From contig JAKSLT010000007.1 in NCBI GenBank assembly GCA_024401055.1, positions 1 through 51,867 of the forward strand: a DNA stretch of 51,867 nucleotides, read 5' to 3'. Positions 1-6,866 of the stretch are shown here, one piece after another (position 1 is the stretch's first letter; each line of letters opens with the position of its first letter). The notes under the pieces are model-generated. The model did not search any database. It was not told the DNA's origin and was given only the letters and a program-made list of their open reading frames with translations. The position numbers and the translations under genes were made by a program. This DNA is from Bacteroidaceae bacterium (GTDB lineage: Bacteria > Bacteroidota > Bacteroidia > Bacteroidales > Bacteroidaceae).

Positions 1-62
1 CGCCGCAGGCGGACACGAGCGCAGCGAGGCACTCCCCCTTGGGGGAGCGGGGAGGGGGCTCT
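1..62. repeat. GC-rich palindromic intergenic repeat, cut by window edge
   Basis: The first bases hold a G/C-rich hairpin (CCCCC-TT-GGGGG core near 33-45) followed by a G-rich run. It resembles the hairpin repeats near 25863, 41937 and 47743. The left part lies outside the window, so its boundaries cannot be set. Confidence 0.5.
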
Positions 63-64
63 GC

Positions 65-670
65 TTACACCCTCTCTACCAGCACGCTATCCCCACTCAG
101 CACTTCCACAATCTTGACCTTCGTGCCGCTGGGGAGTTCCTCTTCGGCATCCGTGTAAGCCTGAAATTCGTGCACGCTGCCGCCCAGACTGATTTGCACC
201 TTGCCGGCACGGCTGCGCGAAGGGCCAATGCGGAGATACACGTCGCCCACTACGCCCACGGCATCGTGGATGTCGTAGTTGCCGGCGCTCTCAAGGCGGA
301 ACATAAGTTTCCAGAGCAAAGCGAAAAGCAAGAGAAAGACGAGGCCGGTGACGAGGCTGATGATAACAATGGCCGTGGTGCTCTCCACAAGGTTGTAGAA
401 GCACACGCCGCCCCAGCCCAGGCCCAGCATGAAGTTGATGAAGTTGCGCACGCTGAAGAGTTCCCACACGCCGCCGGCGCCCAGGGCGTGGCCGCCGTCG
501 GAGAGGTCGGCGCCGGAGGTGTCGGCATCAAGGCCGCCGGCGTCTGCGCCGTCAGCATCGCCGATGCCGATGAACGTCATGATGTTCTGCAAAATGAAGA
601 ACGTGCTGAAGAGGATAGCAATGCCCCAGAAGGTCTGCAAGAGAGTGGGGAGAGATTGAAACCAAGTCAT
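65..670 (-). CDS. NfeD-like membrane protein with C-terminal OB-type domain
   Basis: This is a 201-residue protein with two membrane segments near residues 10-34 and 95-125, split by an Asp/Gly/Ala-rich stretch (about 36-66). The C-terminal ~70 residues (from about 135) look like the small beta-barrel of NfeD-type proteins, with a GVVGDV start and a VKIVEV end. Family members usually lie beside a flotillin/SPFH gene and help organise membrane microdomains. The downstream neighbour falls outside the window, so that partner is inferred only. The start at 670 is the only good ATG before the first hydrophobic segment. Membrane topology is clear; the family name is likely but not certain. Confidence 0.6.
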   Translation of the reverse strand: MTWFQSLPTLLQTFWGIAILFSTFFILQNIMTFIGIGDADGADAGGLDADTSGADLSDGGHALGAGGVWELFSVRNFINFMLGLGWGGVCFYNLVESTTAIVIISLVTGLVFLLLFALLWKLMFRLESAGNYDIHDAVGVVGDVYLRIGPSRSRAGKVQISLGGSVHEFQAYTDAEEELPSGTKVKIVEVLSGDSVLVERV

Positions 671-963
671 AGACGCAGTATAGTTAAAGTTAAAAGTAAA
701 GAATTAAAAGTTAAAAGAGAAAAGAAGCGAGGAGCCCGCTGGAAATTTTCCGCAAATTTAAGCAAATGTTTTGACAAAATGAAGGACAAACCTCACAATT
801 CGTCACAAAATATTAAAAAAAGTTGCAAAAAGTAGCCTTTCGCGTGCGTGTTATTAAATATAATGTATTATCTTTGCCGCCCAAAAGAAGGAAAAAGCGA
901 AAGACGGACACATTCTTCGCCTTCTTCACACTCAATACGAACCATTTATAAAACCCTTGTACT
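671..963. promoter_or_regulatory. Divergent intergenic region with -7 element (869-876, +)
   Basis: This gap separates two divergent genes. TATCTTTG at 869-876 matches the Bacteroidetes -7 consensus TAnnTTTG and would give the DUF2795 gene a leader of about 80 bases. No clear -33 TTTG lies at the usual distance. Near 680-722 there are A-rich heptamer-like repeats of the type AGTTAAA, close to the start of the NfeD-like gene. Confidence 0.5.
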
Positions 964-1185
964 ATGTATTGGACACTTGAACTGGCTACCTACCTTGAAG
1001 ACGCGCCCTGGCCCGCCACCAAGGACGAACTGCTGGACTATGCCCAGCGTTCCGGCTGCCCTCTTGAGGTCATTGAAAATCTTCAGGAACTTGAAGAGGA
1101 AAGCGAAATCTACGAGACCATCGAAGACGTCTGGCCCGATTATCCTCAAAAGGACGACTTCCTTTGGAACGAGGATGAGTATTAG
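964..1185 (+). CDS. DUF2795 family small acidic protein
   Basis: This 73-residue acidic protein starts MYWTLELATYLEDAPWPATK and ends FLWNEDEY. It matches my memory of the DUF2795 family conserved in Bacteroidales, whose function is unknown. Length and both ends look intact. Its last codons are the insertion target of the 14-kb element: TGG AAC GAG GAT GAG TA is shared with the far end of the element at 15172-15188. The final stop TAG and the following terminator are therefore supplied by element DNA, while the displaced host version (TAC TAA) lies at 15187-15192. The encoded tail is unchanged by the event. Confidence 0.85.
   Translation: MYWTLELATYLEDAPWPATKDELLDYAQRSGCPLEVIENLQELEEESEIYETIEDVWPDYPQKDDFLWNEDEY
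1165..1181. other. attL core repeat (17 bp)
   Basis: TGGAACGAGGATGAGTA occurs here and again at 15172-15188 in direct orientation. Similarity extends two bases further left with one mismatch. The two copies flank the integrase-bearing element, as expected for recombination at a short identity block. The core lies inside coding sequence, over the codons for WNEDEY. Confidence 0.88.
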
Positions 1186-1206
1186 CCTACAAAACACTGA
1201 AGATAA

Positions 1207-1243
1207 ACGACATATAAAATTGCACGAGCGTTTTATATGTCGT
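1207..1243 (+). terminator. Intrinsic terminator inside element left end
   Basis: A 13-bp stem (1207-1219 with 1231-1243) is followed by T residues. It lies 20 bases after the DUF2795 stop, on the element side of the junction, so the element brings a replacement terminator for the gene it enters. It also shields the integrase from read-through. Confidence 0.8.
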
Positions 1244-1279
1244 TTTTTGTGGCTATATGCAATCATTTTTACATGTAAA

Positions 1280-1300
1280 ATTGCATAAAAATTGCATAAA
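1280..1300 (+). promoter_or_regulatory. Candidate integrase arm sites, left end (two ATTGCATAAA)
   Basis: ATTGCATAAA occurs at 1280-1289 and 1291-1300, spaced 11 bp, about 100 bp inside the left core. A third exact copy lies near the other end at 15115-15124. Shared motifs near both ends are what arm-type binding sites of lambda-like integrases look like. Chance is possible because the DNA is AT-rich. Confidence 0.4.
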
Positions 1301-1363
1301 ACTTGGGAAAATCATAAACTTTTTGGGGAATGCGAGTATAATAGGAAACTAATAATCGCACCC

Positions 1364-2716
1364 ATGACAAGACAAAAGAACTTATTCCCCAAAGGCAGGT
1401 TACGATTGCTAAATGCAAGCAGTAAGAAGCATGACCCTAATAAGGTCTATTCAATCAGCATTGAATACTCCTATAACACAAGCCCAATAAGGAGGCAAAC
1501 AGGCGTAAGATGTAAATTCGAGGATTGGAACCCCAAGACACAACGCTTGCAGGCATCGTATGGCAAGAACTATCAGTTGATGAACAATGCGATGCAGAAG
1601 CAACTGAATGACGCTGACGCTCGAATGCAAGAATATGGAGAGAGACATAATTATCGGTTTAATACTGAAATAGTCAGAGCCCTTCTCTACAACAAAGATA
1701 TGGCAAGGAAGGACGAGGGGAAGGACTTTAAGGCATATTGTGTTGATATACTATCGTCAGACTATAATCGCAACAAGATAGGATATAGTCGTTATAATAA
1801 CGGCCTATCAGGAATGAATATATTCCAACAGTTCATAATAACAAAAGGTCTCGGAACATATCGAAAGGATAGTATATATTTAGGCGAGATAACGCCTGAG
1901 ATAGTTGAACAATATATACAGTGGCGCAAGCAGGTCAAGCATAACTGCGACGAAACAATAAATCATTCATTATGCCCTATCATTAAAGCCTGTAAAAGAG
2001 CGTGTGAAGCAGGTTATATATCACAACATATCTATGGGAGAATAGCAGAGATGTATATAAGCACGCCTGACATTTCGGAAAAAAACCTTGATGACACCAA
2101 ATTCGATGGAAAATACTTAACGCATGAGCAGATACAATGCCTTATACAATATTACGACAACTGCTCTGAACCAAGAAGAAAGGAATATATAGAGATGTGG
2201 CTTTTCGCCTACCATTGCTCGGGATTGAGATTAGTTGATGTGGCGACATTACAATGGTCTCATGTTGATTTGGAACGCAATATCATAACCAAAATTCTTA
2301 TCAAAACAAAATCACGTGTACGCATACCTATCACGGCGGCGTCGCTTGAAATATTATTAAAATGGAAAGAGAAGAGGGGAAATAGCAAATTTGTATTTGA
2401 TTTGATACCTGATAGTATCTCTCTCGCAGATAAAGAAGAATTGCATCGGGCAAGAAATAGCGCAGACAAATGCGTAAATCAGTCGTTAACTCCTGTTGGA
2501 CTTCAGTTAGGATTTGATTTTCATTTGACCTTTCACCGGGCTCGGCATTCGTTCGCAATTCACGCTCTGAACTCGGACATTCCAATTAATGTGGTAAGTC
2601 AACTAATGGGACACAAGGACACAAGCATCACTGAGCGAATATACGCACAATTTTTACCTGACAAATTATCAGCAAACCTGCAAAATTTTTCAGGGGCAGA
2701 TTTGAGGATAATATAG
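1364..2716 (+). CDS. Tyrosine recombinase / integrase of the element
   Basis: This is a site-specific integrase of about 450 residues with the Bacteroidetes layout: an N-terminal arm-binding part, a SAM-like core-binding part, and a C-terminal catalytic domain. Visible catalytic residues are Arg in CSGLR (about 288), Lys in the KTKSR turn, HRAR with His and Arg (about 391-394), His in MGHKD (about 416) and the Tyr nucleophile in ERIYAQF (about 425). I chose the ATG at 1364 because it begins MTRQKNLF and an upstream in-frame start at 1292 overlaps the candidate arm sites. It is the first gene inside attL, pointing inward. It should catalyse recombination between the 17-bp cores. Confidence 0.92.
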   Translation: MTRQKNLFPKGRLRLLNASSKKHDPNKVYSISIEYSYNTSPIRRQTGVRCKFEDWNPKTQRLQASYGKNYQLMNNAMQKQLNDADARMQEYGERHNYRFNTEIVRALLYNKDMARKDEGKDFKAYCVDILSSDYNRNKIGYSRYNNGLSGMNIFQQFIITKGLGTYRKDSIYLGEITPEIVEQYIQWRKQVKHNCDETINHSLCPIIKACKRACEAGYISQHIYGRIAEMYISTPDISEKNLDDTKFDGKYLTHEQIQCLIQYYDNCSEPRRKEYIEMWLFAYHCSGLRLVDVATLQWSHVDLERNIITKILIKTKSRVRIPITAASLEILLKWKEKRGNSKFVFDLIPDSISLADKEELHRARNSADKCVNQSLTPVGLQLGFDFHLTFHRARHSFAIHALNSDIPINVVSQLMGHKDTSITERIYAQFLPDKLSANLQNFSGADLRII

Positions 2717-2746
2717 AAAAACAGGGCGCTTATAACGCCCTGTTTT
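2717..2746. terminator. Bidirectional terminator between integrase and HTH gene
   Basis: An 11-bp stem, AAAACAGGGCG paired with CGCCCTGTTTT, encloses an 8-base loop between two convergent genes. A and T runs on both sides allow it to work in both directions. Confidence 0.8.
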
Positions 2747-2964
2747 CATGTTGGGATGTCCACCTCAAAAGCATCAAGATGTGTTGATTTTAGGAAGGAA
2801 ATGACATCATCAGCGGTGTACCAATATTTACTGCCAACGCTGCTGTAGCCTATCAGACCTTCATTTCTGTACGTTCGTAATAGGTCATTGCTCACTCCAA
2901 GTAGTTTCTTCAGTGCGGTGTTGTCGTACACGGGCTCAAACGTTTTAATTTCAGCATTTAGCAT
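2746..2964 (-). CDS. Small MerR/excisionase-type HTH DNA-binding protein
   Basis: The product has 72 residues. It contains a helix-turn-helix of the HTH_17/MerR-like kind: LKKLLGVSNDLLRTYRNEG, then a wing with YWYTADDVISFL. Bacteroidetes integrative elements often carry such a protein beside the integrase as a recombination directionality factor, or as an activator of excision. Here it is convergent with the integrase, sharing a terminator. The excisionase role is inferred from size and place; it could equally be a transcription regulator. Confidence 0.7.
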   Translation of the reverse strand: MLNAEIKTFEPVYDNTALKKLLGVSNDLLRTYRNEGLIGYSSVGSKYWYTADDVISFLKSTHLDAFEVDIPT

Positions 2965-3040
2965 CGTATTTGGGGTTAATTTTAAATCTTTTCATATATT
3001 GTACTCGATATCAGGAAAAAGTTTACGAAAATAATAAACT

Positions 3041-3250
3041 TTATTGAAAATTTCTATATTTTTTTATACTTCGGACTAAAACAGTAATGGGTTGCCCCAT
3101 TATGCTTGCCAATATGCCCAAACCTGCCATCAGCAACCTACTCCATTCAGGCATAGGAGCCACCATCGCAGTGATGATACAGATGGAGGGAAGGAAGGTT
3201 GCTATTAAGTATGTAATCAATACTATTAGCGCTAACATCAACTTTATCAT
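3041..3250 (-). CDS. Small two-helix membrane protein, hypothetical
   Basis: From the ATG at 3250 the product is 69 residues with two strong hydrophobic segments (about 4-26 and 35-54) and a basic tail (VRSIKKYRNFQ). No family is recognised. An overlapping frame at 3147-3350 begins one base after the stop of the AAA+ gene (TAA T ATG) and also opens with a hydrophobic stretch. One or both could be translated by coupling to the AAA+ gene. The present frame is preferred because its pattern of helices and positive end is more protein-like. Confidence 0.4.
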   Translation of the reverse strand: MIKLMLALIVLITYLIATFLPSICIITAMVAPMPEWSRLLMAGLGILASIMGQPITVLVRSIKKYRNFQ

Positions 3251-3351
3251 TGCACGTACGCGTATATATATAATATGTGTGTGGTAGTTCATAGCATAGA
3301 TATAAGGCCACAGCGATTAGGAACAGGCTTGTACAACAGAAGAAAAGCATA

Positions 3352-4164
3352 TTAACAGAAGCCTATTCTTTGCGGTTTGTCTTTATGCGTTTCCAATTTA
3401 CAGAGGCTCAATAAAGAGGCTGCAGTTACTCTATCATTATTGATTATGTAATTTATTTGGGATTTTCGGTAGACGTTGTTCCAATTTGCTCCTGTTAATT
3501 CTTCGGCGGCGAGTGTATACACATCCTTGTCGGACAGAGAAGGAAAAATGCTACGAATGATATTTTCCCTAACCTTCATTTGAGGGGGCGTTAGATGGAC
3601 ATGGTATAATATCCTTCTCATAAAGGCATCATCTATGTTGCTGATGATGTTGGTCGTCATAAAAATAATACAATGGCTTTTGCAGCCTCCAATGAGTGTC
3701 AGTAGTAAATCTTGCAACGCGTTCTCATGTATGTCACTACTATGCTTGACAGTCCCGCGGCGGGTAAACAGACCATCAGCCTCATCGAACAACAGTATAG
3801 GGGCATTTTCTCCCCTGCGTATTATTGCTTGCGTTAATCGGTCATAATCATCAAAAAATTCGCGCATCAGCATTTCACTCTGACCCACATAACGGCTCCT
3901 TACAAATTCGGACAAAACAATTTTACGTTTGCAGGCGCGGGCTATCTGATATACACCTTGAGTTTTCCCTGTTCCTGATGCCCCTGAGAACAAAAATACT
4001 AAACCTCTATTTATTTTTAGCCGCCTCATTCGGCGAGCCACTTTTTCGTAATTTTTAGGTAAGAGGAGTTTAGTGATTTCACTCATTTGCGCACTCTCTT
4101 CCTCATTATAGTATAAAGTCTGCGGTTCAATGTCTTCAGGCGTGATTATTCTGCAATTCTTCAT
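3352..4164 (-). CDS. AAA+ ATPase of the classical AAA clade
   Basis: From the ATG at 4164 the protein has 270 residues. Walker A is GASGTGKT (61-68), Walker B ILLFDEAD (123-130), sensor 1 IFMTTN (ends at 172), with paired Arg at 183-184 as candidate finger residues. YVGQSE at 92-97 matches the pore loop of the FtsH/Cdc48 class, which threads or remodels protein. No protease domain or membrane segment is present. A longer start (4293) would add an implausible cysteine-rich leader. It lies between the Rep gene and a small membrane protein, downstream of the iteron-like repeats. A role in replication initiation or in remodelling Rep is inference. Confidence 0.8.
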   Translation of the reverse strand: MKNCRIITPEDIEPQTLYYNEEESAQMSEITKLLLPKNYEKVARRMRRLKINRGLVFLFSGASGTGKTQGVYQIARACKRKIVLSEFVRSRYVGQSEMLMREFFDDYDRLTQAIIRRGENAPILLFDEADGLFTRRGTVKHSSDIHENALQDLLLTLIGGCKSHCIIFMTTNIISNIDDAFMRRILYHVHLTPPQMKVRENIIRSIFPSLSDKDVYTLAAEELTGANWNNVYRKSQINYIINNDRVTAASLLSLCKLETHKDKPQRIGFC

Positions 4165-4319
4165 AGCCTTTTTGCTACAAAAATACGCATGAGATTTAAT
4201 TTGACCAAATAATATTAAGAATAATGTCGTTGGTGCTGAGCATTTAATCAATAGACATTTTTTGTTGTCACGATTTCCACAAAAAATAACCACCCAAAAA
4301 GTAAAAGCCTCTCCAATAC

Positions 4320-4440
4320 CCTTTATATAACATATTTGAAGATATAATATGTAATATTATATATTTTTACATTTCACCAAAATAAGGGGTGAGTAATGCA
4401 AGAAAATAGTGAGTAATATGATGCAGATTTGAGTAATATG
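4320..4440. promoter_or_regulatory. Iteron-like repeats and AT-rich tract (candidate origin or operator)
   Basis: TGAGTAAT occurs at 4390-4397, 4410-4417 and 4430-4437, exactly 20 bp apart and in the same direction. The last two extend to TGAGTAATATGA. A stretch at about 4320-4370 is almost all A and T. Repeats in register beside an AT-rich unwinding region, next to a Rep gene, are the usual plan of an iteron origin. The same sites lie upstream of the AAA+ gene, so they could also be an operator. Confidence 0.55.
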
Positions 4441-4444
4441 AAAA

Positions 4445-5362
4445 TCACGAAACCAACTGTAGTAGTCGTGATTTGAAGTTTGCAGCAGGACTAAGCGGGA
4501 GCATTGCTCTTATCTTATCAAGTTGATATCGGTAATTATAGCCACAATATCGGCGTAGGGTGAACTCTACTTTTTTGATGTCAAAATCGCAGGACTGCAG
4601 CAGTAGATAATTCTTATAATCGCTCAACGTTTCTATTTCGGGCGCCACATCCCCGGCATCCAAAATTTTATCAAGAAAATTGCGAATGGGGTTGGTTTCT
4701 GCTTGCAGCACATCCAACATACGGTTGGAGGAGACTTGAAGTGTAGATAGTATCTTCTTCTTGTTGACAATGTTCATCTCGAACCTCGTCTTGCCCTTAA
4801 AGTAGTCCATAATATCATTTTTGTTTTCTAATTCCTCCAAGAACCTCTGGTTAGCAGCATATTCCATTTCCTTCCCTTTGTCGTACACGGTCAGCCTTAA
4901 CTTGTCTTTCTTGACATTAGTCTCCACTATTATATTATTGGCTATCTTGCGCACGAGATAATGATTATGATTTCTCACCTGCCCCACAAAATCAGAAGCA
5001 AAATCCTTCCATTCTCCACAGTCAACATCTAAGGTGACATCTACCTTTAACACTTGCGCATTCGCTAAAATGCTCCCACAATCAAGAGTACAAATCCCTA
5101 AACGATTAATGTTGACAAAGCATTCCCTAATTGTATCAAGAGATATGAGCGCGGGGTAGTGAGAGCCTAATATCTTGCCTGTCATCTCTATCACGACTTC
5201 TTCTGCGGGGTAATTGAGTTCAACATATACATGGGCACTCTTCGACTTATATATCTCGCTTATAGTAGTATTTCTCTCTGTTTTTGTGAGAAAGAAATTG
5301 TGTCGTATGTCACTTATAGTATATAAAGGAGCAACCAATTTTATTTTATCGAATTGTATCAT
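4445..5362 (-). CDS. Phage/plasmid-type replication initiation protein (Rep, gene II/X-like)
   Basis: This 305-residue protein has the outline of filamentous-phage and small-plasmid Rep proteins: an opening MIQFDKIKLV, an acidic strand KVDVTLDVDC (106-115), YDKGKEME (160-167) and RFEMNIVNKK (193-202). YDKGK and RFE-type motifs are typical of the II/X superfamily, where the protein nicks the origin for rolling-circle copying. A catalytic Tyr cannot be assigned by eye. Iteron-like repeats follow the gene and a hairpin precedes it. The family call is by pattern only and should be treated as probable. Confidence 0.6.
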   Translation of the reverse strand: MIQFDKIKLVAPLYTISDIRHNFFLTKTERNTTISEIYKSKSAHVYVELNYPAEEVVIEMTGKILGSHYPALISLDTIRECFVNINRLGICTLDCGSILANAQVLKVDVTLDVDCGEWKDFASDFVGQVRNHNHYLVRKIANNIIVETNVKKDKLRLTVYDKGKEMEYAANQRFLEELENKNDIMDYFKGKTRFEMNIVNKKKILSTLQVSSNRMLDVLQAETNPIRNFLDKILDAGDVAPEIETLSDYKNYLLLQSCDFDIKKVEFTLRRYCGYNYRYQLDKIRAMLPLSPAANFKSRLLQLVS

Positions 5363-5394
5363 ATTTTTTCTTTAATTTTAATGAATTGTCTACC

Positions 5395-5434
5395 TTGAGA
5401 AGAGGAGTTGTATAGATTATACTCCAATTCTCAA
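5395..5434. promoter_or_regulatory. Hairpin upstream of rep
   Basis: TTGAGAA (5395-5401) pairs with TTCTCAA (5428-5434), with an inner GGAGT/ACTCC pair, about 35-70 bases before the rep start. It may be an operator for self-control or part of a nicking origin. Confidence 0.4.
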
Positions 5435-5497
5435 AAAAGTTTATTGACTTCAATTAAAATTGAGAAAAATATGCTTAAATAATACACTTCTATCGCG

Positions 5498-5523
5498 AAA
5501 AAGGTGCACCGCGGCGCACCTTT
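5498..5523 (-). terminator. Terminator of serine recombinase gene
   Basis: AAGGTGC-type arms close around GCGG, and on the minus strand the stem is followed by TTTTTC. It lies just after the stop of the recombinase gene and isolates it from rep. Confidence 0.75.
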
Positions 5524-5527
5524 CAAT

Positions 5528-6163
5528 CTACAAAAAATCCTTCTTCACTCTTTGAACTGTACTTATTCCAACATCACATAACCTCGCAACATCCCTGAGG
5601 CTATACCCACGACGGAGATAGTTGATGACTTCTTTGTATTCTTTCTGTTTGGTCTCGCGGGATTTGATAGAACCTTTTCTTCGCCCTACTTTGCCTCCGT
5701 GAGCCTTATAGACCTGAAGTCCACTGTTGAGCCTATATTGGATGTTGGAGCGCTCTATTGAAGCCACCTCACTTAGAACTGTTACAAGTATTGAAGCAAT
5801 CGGATTAACAGTTCCATCATCCTGTAGGGTGTGTATACCTATGTTTTGGACGAATACTCCTACGTGAGCATTATGCAGGAGTTCTATTGAACGAAGAACT
5901 TGCAAAGTAGAACGTCCCAAACGACTTAATTCGCTAACAAGCAGTTCGTGGATATTATTGCTCGTGCAGTAATCAAGGCATTCTGCTAATATAGCACGCT
6001 CTTCTATCTTCTTGGCTCCACTGACATGCTCCTCAAAGACCCTGACAACCTGAAGTCCTTCCTTCTCTGCATAAGTAGTCAAGTCTGCCACCTGCCTGTC
6101 TGTTGATTGTCTATCTGTCATCGAACTTACGCGTGCATAGATTACCACTCGCTTTGCATTCAT
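5528..6163 (-). CDS. Small serine recombinase (resolvase/invertase family)
   Basis: From the ATG at 6163 the product is 211 residues. It opens with RVVIYARVSS, where Ser13 is the expected nucleophile. ELSRLGRSTLQVL and the EVASIERSNIQYRL helix follow in the catalytic and dimer parts, and the C-terminus is a small HTH (GYSLRDVARLCDVGISTVQR). The size fits resolvases and invertases rather than large integrases. ATGs at 6214 and 6295 would add a leader absent from the family. It may resolve replicative multimers of the element. No paired inverted sites were seen that would make it an invertase for hsdS. Confidence 0.88.
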   Translation of the reverse strand: MNAKRVVIYARVSSMTDRQSTDRQVADLTTYAEKEGLQVVRVFEEHVSGAKKIEERAILAECLDYCTSNNIHELLVSELSRLGRSTLQVLRSIELLHNAHVGVFVQNIGIHTLQDDGTVNPIASILVTVLSEVASIERSNIQYRLNSGLQVYKAHGGKVGRRKGSIKSRETKQKEYKEVINYLRRGYSLRDVARLCDVGISTVQRVKKDFL

Positions 6164-6343
6164 TTTATCCAAAGAGTTGTTTGAATTACCTAAAGTTAAT
6201 GTTGAGGACTTCATCTTGCAGAGTTTTTTGAATTGTTTGAACACAGTGTGTTTTTTGACCTGTTTTTCGTGAATTTTTGATATGATTGATATCAATTATT
6301 TACATCGCGAAAGTACGGCTTTTCTTTGACTTGACCAAATATA

Positions 6344-6366
6344 AAGGAGAGTTATTCGCTCTCCTT
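6344..6366 (-). terminator. Terminator at end of a decayed frame
   Basis: AAGGAGAG pairs with CTCTCCTT around a 7-base loop that contains the stop codon of the open frame described at 6352-6474. Confidence 0.55.
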
Positions 6367-6474
6367 ATTTTCTTCATTTTCAATTTCGCAGCAATCGTCC
6401 CAAAAATCTCGGGAGAACGCGAGGTACTCATCATCGACTATCTTGATTTGTTTACCGTTTTCCGCTTTAACGAC
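6352..6474 (-). pseudogene. C-terminal remnant of a lost gene
   Basis: A 40-codon open frame reads through IVDDEYLAFSRDFWDDC to an acidic end and stops inside a terminator hairpin, as the end of a real gene would. It has no start codon. An in-frame TAG directly precedes it and the same frame continues upstream with hydrophobic codons, which suggests decay. No family is recognised. A second 53-codon frame on the plus strand (6533-6694, with GTG GTG start) may be another remnant. Confidence 0.3.
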
Positions 6475-6694
6475 CTAATATTCAATATCGAGCAAATCAA
6501 GAACAAAGGTTAGTTGCTATCGCTTGTGACAAGTGGTGAAACCATCTGTCAGCAACGCTACTAACTACCTGAATAACTTGCTATTGTTTGAGACGCCGGC
6601 ATATTCTCGGGCACTTGCGAAAGCCCTCAACATTGAGAATTTGTCCATGTCCGCTTTGGCTGTCAACGCGTTTGCAAAAACGCGCTACCTGTAA

Positions 6695-6817
6695 GTCGGG
6701 CTAATATCATACAGCAATCGCCCTACGGACTTACAACCATCTTTGTCAAAATCTATTTTTTCCATTTCTTATATCGATATATTTTAATGAGGGATGACCC
6801 TCATTGTATTTATCTAA
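6695..6817. other. Gap between remnants and R-M operon
   Basis: Only AT-rich sequence is seen here, with a short hairpin GAGGGatgaCCCTC near 6789-6802. No gene is supported. Confidence 0.5.
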
Positions 6818-6845
6818 AAAAAGGAGAACACAAGTCCTCCTTTTT
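6818..6845 (-). terminator. Terminator of the R-M operon
   Basis: AAAAAGGAG pairs with CTCCTTTTT; on the minus strand the stem ends in a T run. It follows the hsdR stop by about 20 bases. Confidence 0.75.
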
Positions 6846-6866
6846 ATTGTTTTTCACGATTTGAAA

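Noticed and set aside
1160..1190. tRNA gene as integration target
   Set aside because: No cloverleaf or tRNA arms are visible; the core is within the DUF2795 coding sequence.
2746..6163. Filamentous phage (inovirus-like) prophage, because of the II/X-like Rep and small membrane proteins
   Set aside because: The ATPase has AAA+ sensor and pore-loop features and no membrane segment, unlike the phage assembly protein pI/Zot, and no coat proteins are seen.
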